Assembly: GCF_023370075.1 (NCBI RefSeq)
Contig: NZ_CP097149.1
Coordinates: 1,820,001-1,884,000 of the forward strand
Length of the DNA stretch: 64,000 nucleotides
Direction: 5' to 3'
From: Deinococcus sp. QL22
GTDB taxonomy: Bacteria > Deinococcota > Deinococci > Deinococcales > Deinococcaceae
Under the pieces are notes generated by a model. The model saw nothing but the letters and a program-made list of their open reading frames with translations, did no database searches and was not told where the DNA came from. Every line of letters begins with the position of its first letter. Position 1 is the first letter of the stretch. The translations under genes and the position numbers were made by a program. This document shows, in pieces, positions 1 to 11,493 of this stretch.

Positions 1-1549
1 TCGCCACGCAGCCGGCGGTCGGCGCGCACACCGCCGGATTCACGGTACCGGTCCAGCCCGGCAGCGCTGTGGTCTGCACCGTGGAGCGGCTGGGATTGAG
101 TTTGACCGACTCGCGCACCGCGGCGTTGGCGTCTACATAGCCGAACCCCACTTCCCACAGCTCGCGTTTCTTGACGACCACCTGCGCGGGATCCAGGCCA
201 CTGGTGGCGGCCTGCGTGTAGTACATGGGGCGGCTGGTCTGCTTGAACAGGCTGAGTACACTGTCCAGATTGAGCTTGGGGTTGGCTTCGAGCATCAAGG
301 CCACCACGCCGCTGATATGCGGGGTTGCCATGCTCGTGCCGCTGATGGTGGCATACACAGGATTGTCGAGATCCGGCACGGTGGTTGCGGCCAGGCCGGT
401 CAGGGCGCGGGCAGCGCTGATGTCGACTCCGGGGGCGGTGACGTCCGGATGGACGTTGGTTTCGCCGGCGCGGCCCCGGCTGCTGAAGTCCGCCAGGTAG
501 CCCTGCTTATCGCCGGCTGCCACACTGATCACGCAGGGGCTGGCTGAGTAGGGATTCAGGGTGTTGGCGCCGGGGCCTTCGTTCCCGGCGGCGAATACGA
601 CGACCATGCCGGCGTCGTAGGCACGCTTGGCGGCCAAACTGATGGGGTTGTAGGGCGCGAACTCGCCGCTGGAGCCCCAGGAATTGCTGATGACGCGGAC
701 GTTGTAAGTTTCGCGGATTTCGGGCTTCATCAGGTAGTCAAAGCCCTGCAGAGCGTACAGGATGCTCAGGCCGTCACCCGCGCCGACGCCGACGATGGTA
801 GCGCCGGGCGCGACTCCGCGGCGCAGGCGGGCGCTGCCTGCCGAAGCGGCACCTGAGCCGCCGATCGTGCTGGCCACGTGGGTGCCGTGCCCGCTGGTGG
901 TGTCAGTGTTCGGCAGGTCAGCGTAGAGGTAGCCGCCGGCAGGCGTATCCGTGATAGGCCCAGCCAGTTTGACGTTCTTCGCCACGTGCGTCAGGTCTTG
1001 GTGGCTGGCATCGACACCGGAGTCGATAATGCCCACGCCCACCCCCTTGCCGCTGACGCTGTAGGTGCTCTGCGCGCTGTCAGCACCGATGAACTTGACG
1101 CTCTCGGCCAGCTGGTAGCGCAGCGGAGCGTCCTGGTACACCGACACCAGGCCCGGCAGGTTGCGCTGGAGACTGTCGACCAGTTGCGGGGTGATCAGGG
1201 TCTTGACGGCCACCACCGGTAGGGTCGTGAGTGCACCCAGACCCTGGCCCAGGTCGACCGGAAGATTGGAGTCCATCCAGGTGATCGCGCGGCCTTTGCT
1301 GGCGTCGTCTGCAAAGGACAGGATCAACGTGCCAACCTGGCCGTAACGCATGGTGCTGTCCACCTGCACGGTGCTGGGCGCTGTGGAGTACAGGGCCTGA
1401 CAGGCCGTCAGGGCGGTGACCTGTGTTTGCGCCCGCGCCGCGAGAGGCGTGAGGGTCGCCGCACCAGATTCAGCGACTTGGGGGGTGGTCTGGCCGCAGG
1501 AGGCGAGAAGAAGGGTAAGGCCGAGGCTGCAAGCAGTGAACTGTTTCAT
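1..1549 (-). CDS. S8 family (subtilisin-like) secreted serine peptidase, 3' end outside window
   Basis: Secreted protease of the subtilase family, cut by the left edge of the window after 516 codons. The N-terminus has a basic start, a hydrophobic stretch and a lipobox ending ASC at residue 18, so it is probably a lipoprotein. An inhibitor-like propeptide follows (about 50-150), then the catalytic domain. Visible catalytic residues are D176 (GIIDSG), H221 (SGHGTHVA) and S406 (SGTSMATPH). An oxyanion-type Asn lies in an NSWG motif between them. The start is supported by an AGGAG ribosome binding site about 9 bases upstream. The family degrades extracellular peptides; the actual substrate is not predictable. 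It is transcribed away from the regulator gene at 1770. Confidence 0.93.
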   Translation of the reverse strand, partial: MKQFTACSLGLTLLLASCGQTTPQVAESGAATLTPLAARAQTQVTALTACQALYSTAPSTVQVDSTMRYGQVGTLILSFADDASKGRAITWMDSNLPVDLGQGLGALTTLPVVAVKTLITPQLVDSLQRNLPGLVSVYQDAPLRYQLAESVKFIGADSAQSTYSVSGKGVGVGIIDSGVDASHQDLTHVAKNVKLAGPITDTPAGGYLYADLPNTDTTSGHGTHVASTIGGSGAASAGSARLRRGVAPGATIVGVGAGDGLSILYALQGFDYLMKPEIRETYNVRVISNSWGSSGEFAPYNPISLAAKRAYDAGMVVVFAAGNEGPGANTLNPYSASPCVISVAAGDKQGYLADFSSRGRAGETNVHPDVTAPGVDISAARALTGLAATTVPDLDNPVYATISGTSMATPHISGVVALMLEANPKLNLDSVLSLFKQTSRPMYYTQAATSGLDPAQVVVKKRELWEVGFGYVDANAAVRESVKLNPSRSTVQTTALPGWTGTVNPAVCAPTAGCVA

Positions 1550-1757
1550 CGTGAGTCTCCTGACGTTTGGGACAGAGGTCGATACGCATAGAGCAACGGG
1601 AAATTTGAGATGCCCTCATTCCAGCAAACAGAACTCAAAAAAAACTCAAAAGCACTTCACAAATCTGCCTGTTGATGGGGGCAAGCGCAGGCTTAAGGAA
1701 GTGTGAAGCAGCGCTCCTGGACGCCTAAAGTTCTGAAAATGCCGCTGGTGACGGAGT

Positions 1758-1763
1758 TATAGT
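1758..1763 (+). promoter_or_regulatory. -10 hexamer TATAGT of a probable leaderless transcript
   Basis: TATAGT is followed by six bases and then the ATG at 1770, so transcription should start at or next to the A of the ATG. No Shine-Dalgarno sequence lies upstream of that ATG and no good -35 is visible. The spacing recurs before many genes of this window. Confidence 0.55.
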
Positions 1764-1769
1764 GGGCCG

Positions 1770-4250
1770 ATGGACGCGTTGCCCGCCCCGCTCTTGCGGG
1801 CGCTGAATGAAACGCGGCTGGGGGTGGTGGCCCCAGTCGACGTGGGGGCGGGTCAAGCCGCGCTGCGTGCCTGGGCGCATGCCAGAGGCTGGACGGTGCT
1901 GGATACGCTGCCGGGCCCTGGTGACCGGGAGTGGTTGTGGTGTCCGGCGTCCCGGAAGGCGCTGGGAGATTTGAGGCCCGAGCATCAGGACGCCCTGTTT
2001 GTTCGTCCAGGCGATCTCCTCCCGGCGCCGGAAGCCTGGGACGTACTCCCCGACACCCCGGACAGTTGGCGGGAAGCCGTCATCACTGCCTACGGGGACT
2101 GGCCGTCGGCGCTGAGCGTCGTGCAGCGGCTGAGAACACCAGAGGCCGGTCTGGCCCTGCCGTCCGTGGATGAATTGCCCCGCGACCCCCAGGTGCGGGT
2201 TCTGCTGTCCCCTGACTGGCCCCCAGCCGATCTCACGTCCTCGGCCGCGCGCCTGGCTACCTCGGCCCTGGTGAATCCGGCCGTGGCGGCAGCGTTGGAG
2301 GTGGATCTGGTCGACCTCGACAGGCTGGCCGACGGAGGCTGGCTGTGGCCGGTGCCCGGTGGGTGGACGTTTCCAGAGCTCCTGCGCCGTGCACTGTGCC
2401 CGGTGCCTGATCCCGTTGTGGCCGGGCAGGCGGCCCAGGTTCTGAATAGCGCTGGCCACGAGGCTGCCGCACTGAATACGCTGGCTGGTGCAGGTGCCTG
2501 GGCCCAGCATCTACAGGTGTTGGCGCAAAATGCGCGTGCTGGACAGGGCGAGACCAGTCTGCGGGCCCGCCTGGCCCGCGTGCCAGTCGCGTGGCGGCAG
2601 GCCCCAGCCGCGCTGTATCTGGCGGGTCTGCTGGCACGCAGCAGCGGTGACCTGGACGAAGCGGAAGCGCTCTATACCCACGCGCTGGAGGGCCTGGAAG
2701 CTGGCCTGCTGGCGACGGCCCACAATGCGCGTGGCGTCGTGCGGGCCATGCGCGGCCAGATCGGGGCGGCCCTGGCTGACTTTGAGGTGGCCACCGGGAG
2801 CCTGGGTGTGACTGCCGGTGAAGCCAACCAGAACCGCGCGCTGCTGCTGATTCAGACGGGCCGCCACGCAGAGGCCGAGCGGAGTCTGGGCCAGGCTGTG
2901 GCGGCCTTCCGGGCTGCAGGCGATACCCCGCGCGAGGTTCGCAGTCTCGAGACGTTGGGCGGGCTGCAATTCGGACGCGGGTTGCTGCAAGAGGCTCTCG
3001 TTCCGTACGGCAAGGCGCTGGAACTTCAATCAAGCTCGCCCCAAGACGCGGCCATGACCCACCTGAACCTTGCGGAGGTGTACGCGGCCCTGGGCGACTT
3101 TGGCCGCACCGAAACTCACATCCAGGCTGCCCGCAGTCTGCTCGGCGATGGGGAGAGGGGAGACGCCGGCGGGTGGATCCGGCGTGTGGAGGCTCTGCTG
3201 GCACTGCACCGTGGCCAGCCAGCGCAGGCGCTGCTGTGGCTGGAAAAAATCACCACCCAGGATCAGACCCTGCGCGCTGAGGCGGCCCTGCTGCAGGCCC
3301 GGGCCCACCGCGAACTGGATCAGGGGCCGCAGGCCGAGGTCGCCCTGAATCAGGCCCGGCAACTCGGCCTGCGCGCCGATCTGGAAGCGGCTCTTCAGGG
3401 GCAGGGCGAACTGGATGGAGTGATTGCCGCCGCCCGCGATGAGGAAGCCCGGCTGGAACTGGCCACCGCGCTGCTCCACCGCGGCACGTCGGAGGACTTG
3501 ACCAAGGCCCTGCAGCTGATCCGGACGCAGGGCTACCTGCCGCTGCTGGGCAGCCGGGCCGCCCACCGCTTGGTGGAAGTGGCCCGCGATCCTGAAACCC
3601 GCACGCTGTTTCCACTTCGTGTTCAGGCGCTGGGCCCCCTCCGGGTTCAGCATGCGGGGCGCACCTGGCACCTGGCAGATTTTCCGACCCGCAAAAGTGC
3701 GGCGCTGCTGATGGCCCTGGCACTCTCTGAGCGGCCCCAGAGCCGTGAGGCCCTCGCCGACCGCTTCTGGCCCGGGGCGAAAAATCCGCTGGCCAGCCTT
3801 CAGACCGCCGTCTATCACCTGCGCAGCACCTTTGGTACCGCGTTGGTCAGCACCGAACGCGGTCAGCTCTCGCTGCTGTTTCCAGTTCACAGCGATCTTC
3901 TGGATCTCCGCACGGCCCTGCAGCAACTGGACGCTGCCCGTCTCGCGGCGTTGCTGAGACCCCTGACCGCCCCCCTGAGCGCCTTTCCTGATCTTCCCAG
4001 CGAACTGCCGGAAGAACGTGAGCAGGCAGAGCGGCTCCTGCATGACGCGCTGCGCACCCACGCCGCCGCGCAGCCGGAAGGCGACGTCCGGCGACGCGAC
4101 GCGCTGCGCACCCTGATCACCGCCGATCCGCTGGATCTCGACAGCCGTCAGCACCTGATCCGCTGGCACGAGGGCCAGGGGGAGCTGGAGGCCGCCGACC
4201 AGGAACGCCGTCACCTGGAGCAGGCTCGTCAGATCCTGGAAGACGGCTGA
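1770..4250 (+). CDS. TPR-repeat transcriptional regulator with C-terminal SARP/BTAD-like winged helix
   Basis: 826-residue protein. Residues about 210-600 are helical repeats of the tetratricopeptide type (for example segments around 280-420 with the alternating Leu/Ala/Tyr pattern), a likely protein- or ligand-sensing scaffold. The last 200 residues begin with a winged-helix segment (LFPLRVQALGPLRV, then a helix with SREALADRFWPG and LQTAVYHLRSTFG). They end in a helical bacterial-transcriptional-activation-like domain, as in SARP/DnrI regulators but in inverted order (sensor first, DNA-binding last). The N-terminal 200 residues are not recognised. It is probably a cytoplasmic transcription factor; the targets are unknown. 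The gene stands alone and lies next to the divergent subtilase gene. Confidence 0.75.
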   Translation: MDALPAPLLRALNETRLGVVAPVDVGAGQAALRAWAHARGWTVLDTLPGPGDREWLWCPASRKALGDLRPEHQDALFVRPGDLLPAPEAWDVLPDTPDSWREAVITAYGDWPSALSVVQRLRTPEAGLALPSVDELPRDPQVRVLLSPDWPPADLTSSAARLATSALVNPAVAAALEVDLVDLDRLADGGWLWPVPGGWTFPELLRRALCPVPDPVVAGQAAQVLNSAGHEAAALNTLAGAGAWAQHLQVLAQNARAGQGETSLRARLARVPVAWRQAPAALYLAGLLARSSGDLDEAEALYTHALEGLEAGLLATAHNARGVVRAMRGQIGAALADFEVATGSLGVTAGEANQNRALLLIQTGRHAEAERSLGQAVAAFRAAGDTPREVRSLETLGGLQFGRGLLQEALVPYGKALELQSSSPQDAAMTHLNLAEVYAALGDFGRTETHIQAARSLLGDGERGDAGGWIRRVEALLALHRGQPAQALLWLEKITTQDQTLRAEAALLQARAHRELDQGPQAEVALNQARQLGLRADLEAALQGQGELDGVIAAARDEEARLELATALLHRGTSEDLTKALQLIRTQGYLPLLGSRAAHRLVEVARDPETRTLFPLRVQALGPLRVQHAGRTWHLADFPTRKSAALLMALALSERPQSREALADRFWPGAKNPLASLQTAVYHLRSTFGTALVSTERGQLSLLFPVHSDLLDLRTALQQLDAARLAALLRPLTAPLSAFPDLPSELPEEREQAERLLHDALRTHAAAQPEGDVRRRDALRTLITADPLDLDSRQHLIRWHEGQGELEAADQERRHLEQARQILEDG

Positions 4251-5288
4251 GCGCGGCCCAATCTCAGTTCGGCGCTGCGCTGTACCGGGCCTGCGACCAG
4301 CCGCCTCATACCCCGGTTGACCTGAACGCGCCCGAGCGGTCTCCTTCCTAGGCGTTCCCCACGTGATCTCTGTGTCTCTGTGAGCCCTGTTGTCCTGCTT
4401 CGCAGTCAAGGGAGGCAGGTTCAGCGTGCAGGGCGGGGAGTATGACCAGACATATCCGACGGAAGACATCGGCAGTTTCGAGCGTGTGACTGTGCGGGCG
4501 CTCGACCCAGCCGGGGAGGTGACGGCGGGTATCCGCTTTGCTGAAGGCCGCTCCGCAATCGTGATCAGGTGCCCAGGCCTCCTACAGTCGAGTGTCATGC
4601 GCCTTGTCGTGGATCACCCGGCATTCTGAGGTGATATTGACCCCTTCGTTCAGAGTGGTGGCCTGTCCTCACGGTTCATCCCTGTCGACCAGATTCAGTG
4701 TCGGGATGATCTGACCGGGAACGTATGGCACCAAAGCTCTTGCAGGGATGCGTGCGGAATGAGGCTCCGGGCCGCCCTCGCGTCAGGAGTTGAGGGGGTG
4801 GGCAGCGCGAGAAGGCTGCCGACTGGAACGTCGGTGGAAAGGCGCCTCTCCGGGCACCGAACAAGACTTCACAACGTCTGAACCACCGGAGGGGCACACC
4901 GCATCGCCCAGCACATGTCTTAGATTGACCTGCGTGTCTCAGACCATTTCAGGCCCTTTGTTGCGCCGCTGAACTGTCCACCAGGGGTGACCACCACACC
5001 ACCGACTGCGGGTAAGCGCCGAAGCTGAAAGGCGCGGCTCATACGGATTCCGGTTGTGGCGGAATGGAGCGGAGTCCGTATCAGATCGTCTCAGAAAGTC
5101 CAGAGCACGCCAGCGGCCTACCCAAGACGTGTTGAGCCGGGCGTCGAGGTGTCGCCCTGGACTCCTCGTGCGCGGTAGGAAAGGGACGTCCAGCACAGCA
5201 CTCATCGACCACGGCATAGACGGCCGGTTGCGCACCAAGTTAAGAGTCCGACAACAGCTCCCAGGGGATACAGCCGTTATGTTGAGCC
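4251..5288. other. 1-kb gene-poor interval between regulator and histidine kinase
   Basis: No convincing gene, RNA gene or insertion sequence is visible. The longest open frames (4390-4629 plus, 4939-5238 minus) lack a recognisable domain and a ribosome binding site. The only clear structure is the dyad at 5041-5081. The interval may be a decayed gene or an old insertion, but nothing in it proves this. Confidence 0.5.
5041..5081. repeat. Near-perfect 12-bp dyad (ATACGGATTCCG / CGGAGTCCGTAT)
   Basis: The left arm 5041-5052 and right arm 5070-5081 are complementary except for one position, with a 17-base spacer. It could be a small intergenic repeat or an operator. I saw no second copy in this window. 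It lies about 200 bases before the histidine kinase start. Confidence 0.5.
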
Positions 5289-8174
5289 ATGACTTCGCCG
5301 CCTGGCTCCGATCTGGGGCCCTTCGCTGCTCTGGCAGAAAATCTTCAGGAGATCATCGAAACACTCGCGGCAACCCGCACGGAGCGCGAGGTCATCGAGA
5401 TCGTGCTCACCCCGGCTGTGAACGCCCTCGGAGCCGTCGCCGGGATCCTGCTGCTCGTCGACCAGACCGATCAACAGCTGAAGATCGCGGGCAGTCAGGG
5501 CTACGAAGACGGAACCCCGACCATCTGGCAGGAAGGCCCGATCGAAGACCATGTGGTGATCGCTGACATCCTGCGGATGCGTGAGGCCCTGTACTTCGAG
5601 TACGCCGGTGCATTGAAGGAAGCCTATCCAGAACTCGAGAGCCGCACTGGGGGACTGGCAGCGATCGCCAACGCAGCGCTGCCGATGTTCCTGGACAACC
5701 GGCCGCTCGGGGTCATCGTGCTGGACTTTAAGGAGCCGCACCACTTCACCTCCGCAGAACGACGCTTCCTCAAGATTCTGTCGGCCCAGTGCGCCGTCGC
5801 TCTCGGACGCGCACAAGCGACCGGGATGCTGGAAGACCGGGTCGAGGATCGCACCCGGCAGCTGGAGGAGGAACGGGCCGCCCAGGCCGCCTTCGTGGCG
5901 TTTACCGAGGCGGTCGGCAGTGAGACCGATCTGCCCACGCTGATCCGGCAGGCGATCACCGTGCTCCAGGGCCGCTTTCTGGGAGCGAGCATCGTCTACT
6001 ACGAGGAGGAAGGGAACCTATGGAAGGCGCGTGTCTGGAGCGAGGACATGCGCCCTGAACTGGTCGCGCTGATCACGGCTGGGCTTCCGCTGGAGACCCC
6101 GCTGTTCGCGGAAGTGTCTCACACCCGGCAGCCGGTGTTCACGGACGCCTGGGACGCCGAACGGGAGGGGGTGGCCTCCAGCGAGGAATACGGCGCTGCG
6201 GCCAACTATCCGCTCGTAATGGACGGTGGACTGCACTGGGTGTTGTCCATCGGTCTCCGGGGCACCCGCACCTGGATTGAAGCAGACAAAGCGCTGCTGC
6301 GGTCGGTGGGGCGGAGCCTGAACCTGGCGCTGGAACGCACCGAAACCACCCGTCGGCTGGCGCTCCAGAACACCGAGTTGCAGGCCCGCACCCGGGCCCT
6401 GGAAGCCTTCGCGGAGCTGACGCGCGACCTGGCGCTCACCACCGACCCACTCCTGCTCATCCGGCGCGCGCTGGAGGTGATGATGTCCATGCTCGTGGAC
6501 GGGGCGGTGTCGTTTTATGTCCTCGAAGACGGCCAGTGGTACAGCCGCGTGCAACACGGTACGCTCCGCTCGCCCGAGTTGCAGGCTGCGGTCGACGCTG
6601 GCCTCCCGTATGCGGAAACCCAGAACCTGGTCATCCCCTGGACGACGGGGCAACCGTACTACCAGGACGTCTACGACCAGGACACCGACAATCTGCCTTC
6701 ACTCGCGGGCCACTTCAGTGCGACTGCCACGCTGCCGCTGCGGGAGGAGGGAGCGCTAATTGGCGTCCTGGCGTTCGTGCTGTTCGACCAGCGGCACTGG
6801 TCGAGCGTGGACCGGGTGGTGCTGGAGACGACCGTGCATAGCCTGGAGTTGGCACTGGACCGGGCCGCCAAGACGAAGTCGCTGGACGAGGAGCGCACCG
6901 CCCTGTCAGCCTTCACGCGCTTTGCCGAGCTGGTCGGCAGCGAAACGGATGTTCAGGTCTTGGTCGGGCAGGCCATCACCCTGCTGCACGAGACCTGTGA
7001 TGTGGAAGCCGCTTACTTCGAGCGTGATGGTGATCTCTTCAGTGCGGCGGTCTGGAGCCCCTCGGCGGATCCTGCCCTCCTGCCTCACTTACGGCAGGGC
7101 TTCCCACTGCAGCACTCCAGCATCGCCCTGGGGCTCCGGCAGAACACAGCCGCGTATATAGATCACTGGCAGGACACCGGGCTGCTGATCCCAGAGTCGG
7201 GGATCTATCAGGCAGTTGCCGGCTACCCCTACTTTATGGACGGAACACTGGACAGCGTGTTGATGATCGGGTCACAGACGTCGCCGACTTGGGATGAACG
7301 GAGCAAGGGAATCTTCCGCGCGGTCGGTCGCAGTCTGGATCTGGCCCTGGACCGGGCGCGGCAGACCCGGATGGTGACTGTCCAACGCGACATGCTGGAC
7401 GCCCGAACCCGCTCGCTCGGCGCGGCCAACGAGGAGCTGGAAGCTTTTGCTTACTCGGTCTCGCATGACCTGCGCACGCCGGTGCGCCACATGACAAGTT
7501 TCGGTAATTTGCTCCGCAAGACGCTGGATGACCGTCTGGACGAGAAGTCAGCCCGGTATCTCAGCATCATCGATCAGGCGGCGGTGAGGATGAACACCCT
7601 GATCGATGCGATGCTGGATCTCTCGCGCACGTCCCGGCACACCCTCTCTTTCCAATGGGTGGATCTGAACGCGTTGGTGATGGCCGTGCGGGCCACTCTT
7701 GAGTTGGACGCCGTAGAGCGGCAGATCGTCTGGGTCATAGGCCCTCTGCCCCGGGTGATGGGGGATCAGGGCTTGCTCCGACAAGTCTTTGAGAACTTAC
7801 TCAGCAACGCCCTCAAATACACCGCCCGCAAGTCAGAGGCACGGATTGAGATCTGGGCAGAGGACGGCCCACACGAGTGGCGCGTCTGTGTACGGGACAA
7901 CGGAGTGGGGTTCGATTCGCGCTACACCCACAAACTGTTTGGCGTGTTTCAGCGTCTACATCGTCAGGAGGAGTTTGAGGGCACCGGCGTGGGACTGGCA
8001 AATGTACGCCGGGTTGTGGCTCGGCACGGCGGGACGGTGACCGCAGAGGGAGTGCTGGATCAGGGCGCGACCTTCTCGTTCACGCTGCCCAAAGGTGAAC
8101 TGGCTGAAGGTCAGGTGGACTTCAAAGGAGCAGAAGAACAGGCCGCAGACGCAGACACGGGCAGGGTTCGGTGA
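5289..8174 (+). CDS. Multi-GAF sensor histidine kinase (orphan)
   Basis: 961-residue cytoplasmic kinase without transmembrane segments. Four GAF-type sensor modules can be followed at about 15-175, 200-350, 375-530 and 540-700. The second, third and fourth are paralogous to each other (repeated patterns such as TFAEL/VGSETD and LRSVGRSLNLALER), separated by short coiled coils. The kinase core follows: H-box SHDLRTP with H726, N-box with N836, G1 DNGVGF at 870, and G2 GTGVGL at 898. It autophosphorylates on H726 by family rule; the signal is unknown. No response regulator is adjacent, so it is an orphan. The start is an ATG preceded by TATGTT five bases upstream, consistent with a leaderless message. 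A terminator follows the gene. Confidence 0.88.
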   Translation: MTSPPGSDLGPFAALAENLQEIIETLAATRTEREVIEIVLTPAVNALGAVAGILLLVDQTDQQLKIAGSQGYEDGTPTIWQEGPIEDHVVIADILRMREALYFEYAGALKEAYPELESRTGGLAAIANAALPMFLDNRPLGVIVLDFKEPHHFTSAERRFLKILSAQCAVALGRAQATGMLEDRVEDRTRQLEEERAAQAAFVAFTEAVGSETDLPTLIRQAITVLQGRFLGASIVYYEEEGNLWKARVWSEDMRPELVALITAGLPLETPLFAEVSHTRQPVFTDAWDAEREGVASSEEYGAAANYPLVMDGGLHWVLSIGLRGTRTWIEADKALLRSVGRSLNLALERTETTRRLALQNTELQARTRALEAFAELTRDLALTTDPLLLIRRALEVMMSMLVDGAVSFYVLEDGQWYSRVQHGTLRSPELQAAVDAGLPYAETQNLVIPWTTGQPYYQDVYDQDTDNLPSLAGHFSATATLPLREEGALIGVLAFVLFDQRHWSSVDRVVLETTVHSLELALDRAAKTKSLDEERTALSAFTRFAELVGSETDVQVLVGQAITLLHETCDVEAAYFERDGDLFSAAVWSPSADPALLPHLRQGFPLQHSSIALGLRQNTAAYIDHWQDTGLLIPESGIYQAVAGYPYFMDGTLDSVLMIGSQTSPTWDERSKGIFRAVGRSLDLALDRARQTRMVTVQRDMLDARTRSLGAANEELEAFAYSVSHDLRTPVRHMTSFGNLLRKTLDDRLDEKSARYLSIIDQAAVRMNTLIDAMLDLSRTSRHTLSFQWVDLNALVMAVRATLELDAVERQIVWVIGPLPRVMGDQGLLRQVFENLLSNALKYTARKSEARIEIWAEDGPHEWRVCVRDNGVGFDSRYTHKLFGVFQRLHRQEEFEGTGVGLANVRRVVARHGGTVTAEGVLDQGATFSFTLPKGELAEGQVDFKGAEEQAADADTGRVR

Positions 8175-8176
8175 TG

Positions 8177-8196
8177 GAAGGGCTTCGAATCCCTTC
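8177..8196 (+). other. tRNA T-arm-like hairpin (possible tRNA scar)
   Basis: GAAGGG and CCCTTC flank the loop CTTCGAAT and are followed by a CACCACCA-like tail and the terminator at 8212. This resembles the 3' part of a tRNA, but the loop is 8 rather than 7 bases and no 5' half is present. It could be a decayed tRNA or an attachment-site remnant, or chance. Confidence 0.2.
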
Positions 8197-8211
8197 AGAT
8201 ACACCACCACG

Positions 8212-8236
8212 AACCTCGTCTCAGCGCGAGGTTTTT
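8212..8236 (+). terminator. Rho-independent terminator after the histidine kinase
   Basis: AACCTCG and CGAGGTT form a 7-bp stem with an 8-base loop, running into TTTTT. It lies 37 bases after the kinase stop codon. Confidence 0.75.
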
Positions 8237-8373
8237 AGGTTTCCGTCCTGACACTCCCACCGCCTTCGCGAGTTTTCTAGATCAAGGAGCAGTGTCACGC
8301 CGTCTCTGCACTCCACCCGCCCTATTGATTCCTATTTCTCAACTGCCCAGCCCAAGTCTGCTAGCATTCAGAG

Positions 8374-8763
8374 ATGACTGCCACGCGCACGACCCGTCAA
8401 CGTGATGTGATTGCCCACGTGCTGGAGGGTGCGGAAGGCCCGTTGGCCGTAGGTGACGTGCATGAGCGTGCCCTTTCTGATCTGCCCGGTCTGGGCATTG
8501 CTACGGTGTACCGCACCCTCAAACTGCTGACCGAACAGGGCCGCATTCACCCGGTGACGCTGGACGGCGAAACGCGCTACGAGGCCAGCGGCAAAGGCCA
8601 CCACCATCATTTTTCCTGCACCCGCTGTGGGCGCGTGTTTACGCTGCACACCTGCCCGGTGGCCCTGCCACGCGGCACGGTTTATCCGGGCGGATTTATC
8701 GTGGAGGCCCACGAGGTCACGCTGTATGGGCAATGCCCGCAGTGCGCCGCCGCTTCCGCCTGA
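8374..8763 (+). CDS. Fur family metalloregulator (Fur/Zur/PerR type)
   Basis: 129-residue transcriptional regulator of the ferric-uptake family. The N-terminal winged helix contains the typical [10 protein letters not shown] recognition segment (43-52). The dimerisation half has an HHHH cluster (76-79) and the structural zinc pairs C82/C85 and C121/C124. It is slightly short for the family (usually 135-150) and lacks a His-rich tail. Metal specificity cannot be read with certainty. The zinc locus at 37639-42184, with its long AT-rich operators, makes Zur one possibility, but the gene is 29 kb away. TAGCAT six bases before the ATG suggests a leaderless message. It stands alone. Confidence 0.9.
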   Translation: MTATRTTRQRDVIAHVLEGAEGPLAVGDVHERALSDLPGLGIATVYRTLKLLTEQGRIHPVTLDGETRYEASGKGHHHHFSCTRCGRVFTLHTCPVALPRGTVYPGGFIVEAHEVTLYGQCPQCAAASA

Positions 8764-8854
8764 GTCTGCTGTCCACTGCCCTGTATCTGCTCCCCCACTT
8801 GCCCCCCGCCGCCTGACTTGATACCTTAAGTCAGCTTCCGCGTGAAGCGACCCC

Positions 8855-8950
8855 AATCCAGAGCGCCCGAGAGAACTGGCTCGTAGACGGCGCGGCAACC
8901 GAACCTCATTGCGTCACGGTGCCAAGGCCAGCCCAAAGGCGCGTTAACGA
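8855..8950 (+). promoter_or_regulatory. SAM riboswitch (SAM-I/S-box family) in the metY leader
   Basis: The conserved core is present: an AACTGGC helix, then GCGGCAACC at 8892-8900, and GGTGCCAAGGCCAGC at 8919-8933, in the S-box order. GCGCC (8863-8867) and GGCGC (8938-8942) can close the P1 stem. It lies upstream of the two methionine biosynthesis genes metY and metX. By family rule, SAM binding lowers their expression, most likely through the hairpin at 9001. Confidence 0.85.
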
Positions 8951-8993
8951 TGACTGCGCCCGACGGGAACGATCCGGGAAGGTCACGCGATGA

Positions 8994-11464
<2,471 letters not shown>

Positions 11465-11493
11465 GAGCCTTTCTTAGACCTCCCTCCTAGCGT

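Noticed and set aside
3030..4598. 522-codon minus-strand frame across the end of the TPR regulator gene
   Set aside because: Low-complexity Gln/Gly/Arg translation with no motif and no ribosome binding site; the plus-strand regulator explains the region.
4390..4629. Possible 79-codon gene in the gene-poor interval
   Set aside because: No family, no ribosome binding site, no -10 at leaderless distance; insufficient support.
4939..5238. Possible 99-codon minus-strand gene in the same interval, including the 5041 dyad
   Set aside because: Translation is basic and unstructured, crosses the dyad, and resembles no transposase I know.
8177..8210. Functional tRNA gene after the histidine kinase
   Set aside because: Only a T-arm-like hairpin with an 8-base loop is present; acceptor, D and anticodon arms cannot be formed from the preceding sequence.
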